The notes: a model not told the origin generated them from the sequence alone. A DNA stretch of 18,492 nt from Oscillospiraceae bacterium (GCA_016295145.1 JAEDLR010000042.1:1-18492), one strand, 5' to 3'; positions 1 to 6,726 are shown, numbered from the stretch's first letter. Translations and numbers: made by a program.

Positions 1-6
1 GTAATT

Positions 7-15
7 CCCTCCTTC
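7..15 (-). promoter_or_regulatory. Ribosome binding site of the next gene in the ssb operon, probably rpsR (start outside window)
   Basis: On the minus strand this reads GAAGGAGGG, a near-perfect Shine-Dalgarno sequence, and any start codon following it lies beyond the left edge of the window. In most Firmicutes the gene after rpsF and ssb encodes ribosomal protein S18 (rpsR), so that is the inferred gene. Between the ssb stop and this site, positions 32-54 could form a small hairpin (TGGGG with TCCCCA) but without a U-run, so read-through into the next gene is expected. Confidence 0.6.
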
Positions 16-61
16 GCAGGAATTGTAAGTGTGGGGGAATGGTAACACTCCCCATGGTTGC

Positions 62-565
62 TCAGAACGGCACTTCGCCGTCGCTGAGGATTTCTTCAAA
101 CTCACCAAGGTCGCCGATCTGCAGCGATTCCTTCGGCTGAGCAGGTGCAGCATACTGCTGCTGTGCGCCGTAATTGCCGCCATTATTCTGCTGCGGAGCA
201 GTAAAACCGCCCTGCTGTGCATATCCGTTTGCGGATGCACTTTTCTTCGATTCACCGAAAGAAACATTATCGCAGACAACATTCATGGAATAATGCTTGA
301 CACCGTTGTTATCTGTATAATTATCGTTCTGAAGGGTACCCTCCACGATAATCATGCTGCCCTTGGTAAAGTAACGCGAAATAAATTCCGCAGTCTGGCG
401 CCATGCGACACAATTGACGAAATCTGCCTGACGCTCACCTGTTTCCTTATTTGCGATACGGCGGTCACACGCAACGGTAAAACGGCACATTGCAACGCCG
501 GAGGTCGTCTGACGAAACTCGGGGTCACGGGTCAAGCGGCCCATCAAAATTACTTTATTCAGCAT
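62..565 (-). CDS. ssb: Single-stranded DNA-binding protein SSB
   Basis: SSB of 167 residues that coats single-stranded DNA during replication, repair and recombination. The N-terminal OB-fold (about residues 1-105) begins MLNKVILMGRLTRDPE and contains the typical stretches RFTVACDRR and FVNCVAWRQTAEF. It is followed by a Gln/Gly/Asn-rich flexible linker (about 115-150) and an acidic C-terminal tip ending in DGEVPF, the peptide that recruits partner proteins; the usual form is DDDIPF. The start is supported by AAGGAGGTC seven bases upstream. It lies 32 bp downstream of rpsF in the classic rpsF-ssb-rpsR order, so it should be transcribed from the promoter at 999-1027. Family and gene order are clear. 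Confidence 0.97.
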   Translation of the reverse strand: MLNKVILMGRLTRDPEFRQTTSGVAMCRFTVACDRRIANKETGERQADFVNCVAWRQTAEFISRYFTKGSMIIVEGTLQNDNYTDNNGVKHYSMNVVCDNVSFGESKKSASANGYAQQGGFTAPQQNNGGNYGAQQQYAAPAQPKESLQIGDLGEFEEILSDGEVPF

Positions 566-597
566 AAAAAAGACCTCCTTTTGTAGTTGTGTAGAAA

Positions 598-891
598 TTA
601 CTCCTGCACAGTGATCATGGAACGGAGCACACCGTCAGTGATCTGCAAAATGCGATCCAGCTCTGCGGGGAAATCGGGAGCTGCGGTGAACTTCGCTACG
701 ACATAGTAAGCATCGGTTTCATCGTTGATGGGATATGCCAGCTTGCGCTTGCCCCACTCATCAACCTCGCCGAGCGTACCGTTCTTCTCGATCATATCCT
801 TGAACTTTGCCCACAGGGTCTGAACTGCTTCTTCACCGTTTGCAACGCTCAACACGATCATCAGCTCGTAGTTAGCGGTCAGCTTTGCCAT
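598..891 (-). CDS. rpsF: 30S ribosomal protein S6
   Basis: Ribosomal protein S6, 97 residues, the usual bacterial length. In the 30S subunit it pairs with S18 on the platform. The beginning MAKLTANYELMIVLS and the internal stretch GKRKLAYPINDETDAYYVV are characteristic of S6. The start codon has AAGGAGG about ten bases upstream. It is first in an rpsF-ssb-(rpsR) operon read from the consensus promoter at 999-1027, with a leader of about 100 nt. In many bacteria the S6:S18 complex represses its own operon by binding that leader, and this leader contains two competing hairpins (see the leader entry). Identification is secure; the autoregulation is inferred from the family. Confidence 0.97.
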   Translation of the reverse strand: MAKLTANYELMIVLSVANGEEAVQTLWAKFKDMIEKNGTLGEVDEWGKRKLAYPINDETDAYYVVAKFTAAPDFPAELDRILQITDGVLRSMITVQE

Positions 892-952
892 TGTTGATAC
901 ACCTCCTTCTGGATAAAGCCCGTGCCGTTGTGATTTGCGCGGACAAGGAATT

Positions 953-983
953 GGCAGAAAGCACTGCCTTTACTGTACGGCAG
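953..983 (-). promoter_or_regulatory. rpsF leader with two mutually exclusive hairpins
   Basis: In the minus-strand transcript CTGCC (983-979), GGCAG (968-964) and CTGCC (957-953) follow one another. The central GGCAG can pair with either flanking CTGCC, giving a helix with a 10-nt loop or one with a 6-nt loop, but not both. The element lies in the rpsF 5' leader, about 60-90 nt before the start codon, where S6:S18 autoregulatory RNAs are found in other bacteria. I could not align it confidently to the known S6:S18 motif. Confidence 0.4.
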
Positions 984-998
984 AAGTCGTACTGTAAT

Positions 999-1027
999 AT
1001 TATAGCAGACTTCCCCTTGATTGTCAA
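999..1027 (-). promoter_or_regulatory. Sigma-A promoter of rpsF-ssb operon
   Basis: On the minus strand TTGACA (1027-1022) and TATAAT (1004-999) are separated by exactly 17 bp, a full match to the vegetative consensus. Transcription should start near 992, giving an rpsF leader of about 100 nt. This fits a strong, constitutive ribosomal protein operon. Confidence 0.92.
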
Positions 1028-1120
1028 GCATTTTTCCGAGATTTTTCTTTTTCGGAGAAGCCGTTGCCAAAGTCCTTTTCCTATGGGAACGCTGTCCGCA
1101 TCCCCTGCCAAGAAACAGTA

Positions 1121-1144
1121 TCCCTGCGTATTAATACGCAGGGA
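1121..1144 (-). terminator. Hairpin downstream of rluB, probable terminator
   Basis: A perfect inverted repeat with a 10-bp stem (TCCCTGCGTA / TACGCAGGGA) and loop TTAA lies 11 bp past the rluB stop. On the minus strand it is followed by TACTGTTTCT, a moderately T-rich but interrupted tail. It would end the DUF2953-ytfJ-rluB operon before the rpsF promoter. The broken U-run lowers the confidence that it is a fully efficient intrinsic terminator. Confidence 0.65.
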
Positions 1145-1155
1145 TGCTCCGGCAT

Positions 1156-1890
1156 TCAGTTATTCTTGCCAATGGCGGCACGCAGTGCGCGCAATTCCTC
1201 TGCGGTCAGATCACGCCATGCACCGGGTTTCAGCATTCCTAGCTTCACGGGCCCGATGCTGATACGCCGCAGACGGGCAACTTCCAGGCCCACGGCATCG
1301 CACATACGGCGCACCTCGCGTTTTTTCCCTTCATGGATGGTCACCAACAGCACCACGCGGTTTGCTTCCTTGACCTGTGTCACAATATTTGCAGGCGATG
1401 TGACAAAGCCGTCATCCAGTTGCACGCCAATGGACATACGGGCAAGCTGCTCCTCGGAGACAGGCGGACGAACAGTGACGCGATAGGTTTTGGTGATCTC
1501 CCGGGAGGGATGCATGATACCGTTTGCGAAATCGCCGTCATTGGTAAATAGCAGCAGCCCCTCGGAATTCTTATCCAACCTGCCAACGGGATACACCCGC
1601 TCGGGAATATCTGCCAGCAGATCTGTCACGCAGCGGCGCCCCTGCTCATCGGCAAGGGTGGTTACATAGCCACGTGGCTTATTCATCATAATATAGCGGA
1701 AGACTTTCTTTTTCTGAATCACAACCAATTCGCCATCCACCGTGATACGGTCCCGTGGGGTTGCCTTATCACCAAGCTTTACGGGGCGGCCATTGACCTG
1801 CACGCGCTTCTGCTCAATGAGAGTTTCTGCTTTACGGCGCGAGCAATAGCCCGAATCCGAAAGCAGTTTTTGCAGCCTGATTTTTTCCAT
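1156..1890 (-). CDS. rluB: rRNA pseudouridine synthase, RsuA/RluB family
   Basis: A 244-residue pseudouridine synthase that isomerises a uridine in rRNA. An S4 RNA-binding domain occupies about residues 1-60 (MEKIRLQKLLSDSGYCSRRK, then the basic QVNGRPV stretch). The catalytic domain carries the signature GRLDKNSEGLLLFTNDGD, in which Asp106 is the nucleophilic aspartate of the family. The length and the GRLDxxSEGLLLxTNDG form fit RluB (23S rRNA position 2605 in E. coli numbering) better than RluE or RsuA, but the exact site is inferred. The start has GGAG about ten bases upstream. It is the last gene of an operon, 30 bp behind ytfJ, and is followed by a hairpin. Confidence 0.9.
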   Translation of the reverse strand: MEKIRLQKLLSDSGYCSRRKAETLIEQKRVQVNGRPVKLGDKATPRDRITVDGELVVIQKKKVFRYIMMNKPRGYVTTLADEQGRRCVTDLLADIPERVYPVGRLDKNSEGLLLFTNDGDFANGIMHPSREITKTYRVTVRPPVSEEQLARMSIGVQLDDGFVTSPANIVTQVKEANRVVLLVTIHEGKKREVRRMCDAVGLEVARLRRISIGPVKLGMLKPGAWRDLTAEELRALRAAIGKNN

Positions 1891-1920
1891 CTGTGATATG
1901 CTCCAATTCTATCGACTGAT

Positions 1921-2337
1921 TTACTCGCCCTGTGTGGCGTTCAGCATCTGTTCTTCCTGTTTTTTGGTAAGAAAAGCGGTCAGCTTGTCCACCAGATCAG
2001 GCACCATATTCACCACGGCATTGGTGGGACTTGCGTTGATGGAAAGCTGCATCAGCTTCACATCGGTGCCGTTGATAACGAGGAATCCCACGGGAGTGAC
2101 CGTAACACCTGCACCACCGCCGCCGCCGAACATATCCTTTGCAACCTTGGTGGGCAAATCAGAACCGCCTGATGCAAATCCGAAAGAGATTTTGGAAACC
2201 GGAATCACCGTCGTGCCGCCCTCACAGTGAATGGGGGTACCGATGATGGTATTGGCATCCACCATGCTGCGGATCTCTTCCATGGTCACGCGCATGGTAT
2301 CCTGCACGGGGTGTTGTCCGTTCTGACGCTCGCTCAT
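1921..2337 (-). CDS. ytfJ: Sporulation protein YtfJ / GerW family
   Basis: A 138-residue member of the GerW/YtfJ family. In Bacillus subtilis the family is sporulation-linked and needed for normal germination; in non-sporulating Clostridia relatives its role is unclear. Recognised from the IIGTPIHCEGGTTVIPVSK and ISFGFASGG stretches, the glycine run MFGGGGGAGVTVTPVGFLV, and the ending with KLTAFLTKKQ. It lies 41 bp downstream of the DUF2953 gene, the same pairing as ytfI-ytfJ in Bacillus, and 30 bp upstream of rluB. A GGAGGATTC-like site precedes the ATG. Its presence does not prove that the organism sporulates. Confidence 0.9.
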   Translation of the reverse strand: MSERQNGQHPVQDTMRVTMEEIRSMVDANTIIGTPIHCEGGTTVIPVSKISFGFASGGSDLPTKVAKDMFGGGGGAGVTVTPVGFLVINGTDVKLMQLSINASPTNAVVNMVPDLVDKLTAFLTKKQEEQMLNATQGE

Positions 2338-2378
2338 AACTGAATCCTCCTGAAAATTGAATTTGGTATCGTATCAAG

Positions 2379-3218
2379 TCAGGCAACAGGCAGCGGTGCC
2401 GATTCGGCATCCTCTTGTTGCTTTTGTTTTTCTTGCCGTCGAACGCGCCACAAGGTGCGCCACAAAAAAGGGATCGCAATGCCAAAGCCCAATGCCAGTG
2501 CGGTCATGGGAGAGATCCACAGTTCGCCGCTGCACTGCGCCGTGCAAAAGGGATTGAAAAAATCGGCACGAATGCGGATCGCCTTCGGCTTTACGGTCAT
2601 ATGACATTGCAGCTTCCCCAGTGTACGATAGATCACACCGCACACAGCGCCGTACAAAATCGCCGTTTTTGCAGCATCCTTCGTACCCACGGTGACGCTC
2701 ACATACAGCTTACGCAGATAGGTATGACGCAGCATGAATCGAAGCGGCGATGCCAGCGAAGCCAGTGCATCGTCAAGGAGTTCCCTCCACTGTGCAACGC
2801 CGTGGGGTTTTACGCGGTCAAGCAAGGAGCGTTTCTTCGGTTTTTCTTCCGCAAATGCCTTTGAAGCATCCTCCGCGTTTTCCTGCTCTGCAGAAAAGAG
2901 TGCCGCGTCAGCGTCCTCATCGGGCACTGTATGTTGTTTAGCCGTTTTCTCCGCAGATGGTGTATCATTTGTGATAGGCGGTGCATCTCCGCTGCCCATA
3001 AACAGCAGGTCATCTTCTTCCACAATATCGTCTGCCACAGGCGACGCAGGGGCAACAGGCATCGGCACATCGTGGCTTTTGGAAAACACAGGAAAACAGG
3101 CGTAGTACACTTTGATCTGCCATTTTTTTTTGCCATGGACGGCAAAGCGCAGCCGCACAGGCGACAGCAAAAGCAGGCAGAGTACGGCAAGCACAATATA
3201 GAAGATTGTCCAGCCCAT
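2379..3218 (-). CDS. DUF2953 membrane-anchored protein (YtfI-like)
   Basis: About 279 residues, with one N-terminal membrane segment (MGWTIFYIVLAVLCLLLLSP), a short basic stretch, an acidic Glu/Asp/Ala-rich linker (about 60-125) and a C-terminal DUF2953-like domain (about 130-260, including RKLYVSVTVGTKDAAKTAILYG and the ADFFNPFC motif). A second hydrophobic segment near the end (MTALALGFGIAIPFLWR) may also enter the membrane. An in-frame ATG exists at 3254, but the predicted transcription start (about 3261) is only a few bases from it, and AAAGGA precedes the ATGs at 3227 and 3218, so 3218 is preferred. First gene of the DUF2953-ytfJ-rluB operon; linkage to ytfJ is conserved in Bacillus. Function unknown. 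Confidence 0.8.
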   Translation of the reverse strand: MGWTIFYIVLAVLCLLLLSPVRLRFAVHGKKKWQIKVYYACFPVFSKSHDVPMPVAPASPVADDIVEEDDLLFMGSGDAPPITNDTPSAEKTAKQHTVPDEDADAALFSAEQENAEDASKAFAEEKPKKRSLLDRVKPHGVAQWRELLDDALASLASPLRFMLRHTYLRKLYVSVTVGTKDAAKTAILYGAVCGVIYRTLGKLQCHMTVKPKAIRIRADFFNPFCTAQCSGELWISPMTALALGFGIAIPFLWRTLWRVRRQEKQKQQEDAESAPLPVA

Positions 3219-3267
3219 ACGCCCCATCCTTTCGCTGCGATTTTCACTATGCATTCCATTTTAGGAT

Positions 3268-3296
3268 AGTATACCACATTTTACAAAAAAATGCAA
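3268..3296 (-). promoter_or_regulatory. Promoter of the DUF2953-ytfJ-rluB operon
   Basis: On the minus strand TTGCAT (3296-3291) and TATACT (3273-3268) are spaced by 17 bp, with TGG directly before the -10 (extended -10). The start of transcription should be near 3261, which argues for a translation start at 3218 or 3227 rather than 3254. Confidence 0.8.
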
Positions 3297-3412
3297 GTAT
3301 ATTCTGCAAATGGCTTTTTGTTCTTGCATGGCAACTGCAGAAGCTCTGCCCGATATTCCATACGCCCAGTCCACCAGTATCCGCTCTGATATCCATGCGC
3401 TGTGCATCCATC

Positions 3413-3441
3413 TTGACAAATCCACGCCTGTGTGTTATACT
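3413..3441 (+). promoter_or_regulatory. Sigma-A promoter of the TauE/SafE gene; its -10 is the first unit of a tandem array
   Basis: TTGACA (3413-3418) and TATACT (3436-3441) are separated by 17 bp, with TGT before the -10 (extended -10). The -10 hexamer is also the first unit of the 9-bp repeat array, so further -10-like elements follow directly in the initially transcribed region. A transcript from this unit would carry a leader of about 170 nt before the transporter start at 3617. Confidence 0.8.
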
Positions 3442-3513
3442 TGCTATACTTGCTATACTTGCTATACTTGCTATACTTGTTATACTTGCTATACTTGTTA
3501 TACTCGCTATACT
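3436..3513 (+). repeat. 9-bp minisatellite TATACTTGC, about 8.7 copies, made of extended -10 promoter elements
   Basis: Units begin at 3436, 3445, 3454, 3463, 3472, 3481, 3490 and 3499, plus a final TATACT at 3508. The consensus is TATACTTGC, with C-to-T changes at the last base (units five and seven) and one T-to-C change (unit eight). Each unit joins the end of one TGC/TGT to the next TATACT, so eight of the nine hexamers are extended -10 elements (TGNTATACT). Within the array TTGCTA also occurs 16 bp upstream of a later TATACT, giving weak -35/-10 pairs. The unit is three codons long but no real gene crosses it. Confidence 0.95.
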
Positions 3514-3616
3514 GTATTCATAGGATTGGCTACCCCTTCAGACGATGCGATGGGTTCAAACATCGTTTTCCCATTCCATAAGGTTGACTTATTTCATATA
3601 GAATTGAGGAATGCTT

Positions 3617-4387
3617 ATGCTCGTCAAATTCATCGTTTGTATTATCGCAGGAATCGGGGCAGGACTGGGCACAGGATTTGCCGGAATGAGTGCCGCTGCC
3701 GTCATCAGCCCCATGCTGATTACTTTTTTGAATATCCCCGCATATGATGCAGTCGGCATTGCGTTGGCAAGCGATGTATTGGCAAGTGCAGCCAGTGCAT
3801 ATACCTACGGCAAAAATAAGAATCTGGATATCAAGAACGGTCTGGTTATGATGGTGACGGTTTTGATATTTACGCTGATTGGCAGTTTTCTTGCAAGTCT
3901 GGTGCCGAATACTGCAATGGGCAGTTTTTCGATGTTCATGACATTGCTGCTGGGCATCAAATTTATCGTGAAGCCTGTTATGACCACCAAAGAACGAATG
4001 CAGGAAACAGAACCCCAAAAGCGCACATTGCAATCGGTTGCCTGCGGTGCAATCATCGGATCCATCTGCGGATTTATCGGTGCCGGCGGTGGCATGATGA
4101 TGCTTCTGATGCTCACCAGTGTGCTCGGCTACGAATTGAAAACCGCTGTGGGCACAAGTGTATTTGTAATGGCATTTACTGCGTTGACAGGCGCAGTTAG
4201 TCATTTTGCCATCGGCGGTATGCCCGATGTATGGTGTATGCTTTTCTGTATCCTATCCACCCTTTTGTGGGCAAGAATTGCCGCGAAGTTTGCGAATCAA
4301 GCTTCGCCCAAAACGGTGAACCGTGCAACAGGCATCGTACTTGTGGTATTGGGCGTGGCAATCATCGGTGTGAACCTGATGACATAA
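3617..4387 (+). CDS. TSUP family membrane transporter (TauE/SafE, DUF81)
   Basis: A 256-residue polytopic protein of the TauE/SafE family, which exports or imports small sulfur-containing or organic anions; the substrate here is unknown. It shows the family's two-fold internal similarity: a first half opening with AGIGAGLGTGFAGMSAAA and a second with GSICGFIGAGGGMMMLLML followed by LGYELKTAVGTSVFVM. About seven or eight hydrophobic segments alternate with short loops. ATGs at 3611 and 3617 are in frame; GAGGA ends directly at 3610, leaving no spacing for the first and six bases for the second, so 3617 is chosen. It appears monocistronic, driven by the repeat-bearing promoter and followed by a long hairpin. 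Confidence 0.88.
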   Translation: MLVKFIVCIIAGIGAGLGTGFAGMSAAAVISPMLITFLNIPAYDAVGIALASDVLASAASAYTYGKNKNLDIKNGLVMMVTVLIFTLIGSFLASLVPNTAMGSFSMFMTLLLGIKFIVKPVMTTKERMQETEPQKRTLQSVACGAIIGSICGFIGAGGGMMMLLMLTSVLGYELKTAVGTSVFVMAFTALTGAVSHFAIGGMPDVWCMLFCILSTLLWARIAAKFANQASPKTVNRATGIVLVVLGVAIIGVNLMT

Positions 4388-4424
4388 ACCATTTTCGCTG
4401 TTATCACGTTCTATATCATACAAT

Positions 4425-4460
4425 CAGGGCGCTAAACCGCAACTTCGGTTTCGCGCCCTG
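4425..4460 (+). terminator. Long hairpin after the TauE/SafE gene
   Basis: CAGGGCGC (4425-4432) pairs with GCGCCCTG (4453-4460), and inside it AAACCG pairs with CGGTTT around loop CAACTT. The stem is strong but neither side has a U-run, so it may be a terminator assisted by other factors or a 3'-end stabiliser. It lies 38 bp past the transporter stop. Confidence 0.55.
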
Positions 4461-4527
4461 TAACATATGGATTTGCGCCGTTCTGTAGAATTCACACAGA
4501 TCTGGAAGGCGCGCATTCAGTTGAAAA

Positions 4528-4881
4528 TCAAACGTTTTCAATCAAAGCCTGTTTCATAAGGCACAGATCCAATGCATTGAGGATTCCATCCGGATTCATA
4601 TCTCCTGCTTTCCAATTGGCAAGCATTACATCAGGAATTGCAAGCAGCCATTTCTGAAGTTCTACCACATCGGCAATGCTTAATATGCCGTCACAGTTGA
4701 CGTCGCCTTTTTCATCCCATGCACCGAATTTTCCGTCATTTATCGTAACCTCTCCGCCCTTAACAACCACAGCGCAGGATTGAGCATCATACTTTCCCCC
4801 GTTGATTACGGCATTTCCAAGATTTGGGAATTCTCTGACTGCACATTTCTTAATAACTTCACTCTTGATGATAGCACTTTT
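4528..4881 (-). pseudogene. Remnant of a dockerin-bearing secreted protein (5' end missing or frameshifted)
   Basis: The open frame runs 117 codons from the stop TAA at 4884-4882 to the stop at 4530-4528 and contains no ATG. Its last about 65 residues are a type I dockerin, with two calcium-binding loops DVNCDGILSIAD and DMNPDGILNALD, each followed by a helix. The part before it holds repeated short strands (AVINGGKYDA, EVTINDGKFGA) like the tail of a beta-helical surface domain. There is no signal peptide and no catalytic module; a GTG at 4770 would give only 80 residues. Adding one base to the A6 run at about 4878-4883 would join the frame to an ATG upstream. Most likely a decayed cellulosomal gene. 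Confidence 0.65.
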
Positions 4882-5001
4882 TTATGATTTGTAAATACCC
4901 CCATTCTCATATTTTTGAATCATCCTGTAACTTTGTCACTCATTTTGTGCGAAAACTAGAAATGCGGTAAGCGTCAAATCAATGATGCCCAATAACAAAA
5001 G

Positions 5002-5035
5002 ATCAGGCGCACCGATTATGCTCGGTGCGCCTGAT
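5002..5035 (-). terminator. Strong orphan intrinsic terminator (minus-strand polarity)
   Basis: A perfect 14-bp stem (ATCAGGCGCACCGA / TCGGTGCGCCTGAT) with loop TTATGC. On the minus strand it is followed by CTTTTGTTATT, a good U-rich tail; on the plus strand the tail is TGTATATG. No minus-strand gene lies upstream of it (5036-5179 contains only the promoter of the next plus-strand gene), so it seems to be left over from a lost gene or to block transcription towards the dockerin remnant. Confidence 0.7.
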
Positions 5036-5087
5036 TGTATATGAGGTATCATTGGTGAGGCAGGTGGGGAAAAACCACCCCATGGGA

Positions 5088-5116
5088 TTGACATTTCATG
5101 ACTTTTTTGATATACT
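5088..5116 (+). promoter_or_regulatory. Promoter of the dockerin-C11 protease gene
   Basis: TTGACA (5088-5093) and TATACT (5111-5116) are separated by 17 bp. Transcription should start near 5123, giving a leader of about 57 nt with AGAAGGGA placed seven bases before the ATG at 5180. Confidence 0.88.
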
Positions 5117-5179
5117 GAAAGGGAAGCGTCCATGATTTTGGTAATTTTCACTACGATGAACTGAAAGAAGGGAATCTAC

Positions 5180-6628
5180 ATGATGACTTCCGGCATAAGG
5201 CGTAAAGCATTCTGCGCTTGCCTTACAGCAACTGCGTTTCTCTTTGCCGTGGCAGATCGTTTTCCTGCACCCGATGTACAGGCAGCTACAATCATTGGCG
5301 ACTTCGACGGTAACGGCGCGGTGGAGTTTGCCGATGTGCAACTGCTCACGCAATACCTGACCGCACAGAGCACAGAAATTATCGCAAGTGCCGATATGGA
5401 CGGCAATGCGGTCATTGATGCCGTTGATCTTACACTGCTCAAGCGCATGGTACTCACGCCCCAGCAGGACGAATCCATGACGGTGATGGTGTATCTTTGC
5501 GGCTCGGATCTGGAAACACAGGCGCAGCAGGCTACCAACGATATGAAAGAAATGCTTGCCGCTGATACCTCCGAAAACCTGAATCTCGTCATCGCTGCCG
5601 GCGGTGCCGAAGCATGGAGCGCGGACAACGCCTATGTCTCAGCCGGAAACAATTACACCATCACATACAATGCGAAAGGGATTGGCGTCAGCAAGCATCC
5701 CGCCCAGAGTATGGCAACCGCCGATGCACTGGCAACCTTTATCACCGATACCGCTGCTGCGTATCCGGCTGACCGCTATGCGCTGATTCTATGGGACCAC
5801 GGCGGCGGCCCCATGTACGGTCTTTGCTATGATGAAGTCTACGAACAGATGATCAGCATTGCAAGTCTGCAAAACGCACTGGATACCGCACAGATTCACT
5901 TCGAGTGGATCGGCTTTGACTGCTGCGTAATGGCTTGTGCGGAGGTCGCCTATGCAGTGCGCGACTATGCTGATTACATGATCGCTTCGGAAGAATCGGA
6001 AAGCGGGCTTGGCTGGAGCTATACGGGCTTTCTCAATCAACTTGCCAAAGACCCCATGACCGATACTCCCCTTGTGGCAAAAACCATCATTGATGACATG
6101 ATCAGTGCCAACCGCCGCTACCGCATGACCGCTACCCTTGCGCTGTATGATCTTTCCTACGCGGAAACGGTGATGTATGCACTGTATGATTACATAGACG
6201 AGGTGTATGGGCGCTACGAAGCAGAGGGCATCGCACCCATTATCGCAGCGCGCAGTCAGGCACAGGATTTCGGTGAAGGTGAATATGATCTGGTGGATAT
6301 CACACATTTTGCCACGCTGCTACCCACGGAAAACAGCAACGCGCTGCTTGAGGCGATTTCGCAGATGACGCTGATTTCCAAAACATACCGCATTGAGAAC
6401 GCCAATGGCATGGCAATGTGGTTTTTTGAAAACTTTCCGCAGGATGCACGTTATCTCGATGTGACGCTGGGCTATTACGGCATTGATGCAACCTATCGAC
6501 AGCAGTTGCAGACCATGGCCACCGCCGCACGCACAGAAAGCACATCATCCGTAGCTGCAACAGATGACGCGCGCGAAAACAATGTACTCATTCAGGCGTT
6601 TCGCCGATGGTTTGCAGGTGTAAAGTAG
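5180..6628 (+). CDS. Secreted clostripain-family (C11) cysteine protease with N-terminal dockerin
   Basis: A 482-residue exported protein. Residues 1 to about 36 form a signal peptide (basic MMTSGIRRK, then hydrophobic AFCACLTATAFLFAVA). Residues about 40-95 are a type I dockerin with loops DFDGNGAVEFAD and DMDGNAVIDAVD, so the enzyme should bind a scaffoldin cohesin. From about residue 100 the protein is a peptidase C11 domain: VMVYLCGSDLE, the catalytic His207 in LWDHGGG, and the catalytic Cys249 in FDCCVMACAE, spaced as in clostripain-type enzymes. C11 proteases cut after basic residues; specificity here is not shown. The dockerin is N-terminal, the less common arrangement. Start supported by AGAAGGGA; monocistronic, ended by the hairpin at 6658. 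Confidence 0.9.
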   Translation: MMTSGIRRKAFCACLTATAFLFAVADRFPAPDVQAATIIGDFDGNGAVEFADVQLLTQYLTAQSTEIIASADMDGNAVIDAVDLTLLKRMVLTPQQDESMTVMVYLCGSDLETQAQQATNDMKEMLAADTSENLNLVIAAGGAEAWSADNAYVSAGNNYTITYNAKGIGVSKHPAQSMATADALATFITDTAAAYPADRYALILWDHGGGPMYGLCYDEVYEQMISIASLQNALDTAQIHFEWIGFDCCVMACAEVAYAVRDYADYMIASEESESGLGWSYTGFLNQLAKDPMTDTPLVAKTIIDDMISANRRYRMTATLALYDLSYAETVMYALYDYIDEVYGRYEAEGIAPIIAARSQAQDFGEGEYDLVDITHFATLLPTENSNALLEAISQMTLISKTYRIENANGMAMWFFENFPQDARYLDVTLGYYGIDATYRQQLQTMATAARTESTSSVAATDDARENNVLIQAFRRWFAGVK

Positions 6629-6657
6629 ACTCTTGCAGGCAATCTCATTTTTTGGAT

Positions 6658-6695
6658 AAAAAAGCCGTGATTCATGCAGAAATCACGGCTTTTTT
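6658..6695 (+). terminator. Intrinsic terminator after the C11 protease gene
   Basis: A 15-bp stem, AAAAAAGCCGTGATT paired with AATCACGGCTTTTTT, around a loop of eight bases, with the T-run forming the 3' arm. It lies 30 bp past the stop. The A-run on the 5' side makes it usable in both directions. Confidence 0.92.
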
Positions 6696-6697
6696 CA

Positions 6698-6726
6698 TTG
6701 CTTTTTTCAGTGAGATGTGCTACAAT
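6698..6726 (+). promoter_or_regulatory. Promoter of the GH2 beta-galactosidase gene
   Basis: TTGCTT (6698-6703) and TACAAT (6721-6726) are separated by 17 bp, directly after the preceding terminator. AAGGAGG lies 8 bases before the ATG at 6761. The hexamers are one or two bases off consensus, so this is less certain than the other promoters. Confidence 0.65.

Noticed and set aside
3436..3513. The tandem repeats as a CRISPR array
   Set aside because: The unit is 9 bp and directly adjacent without spacers, so it is a minisatellite and not a CRISPR.
3530..4204. A 224-codon minus-strand open frame with many Cys and His
   Set aside because: Antisense to the TauE/SafE transporter; no start signals and a biased composition typical of shadow frames.
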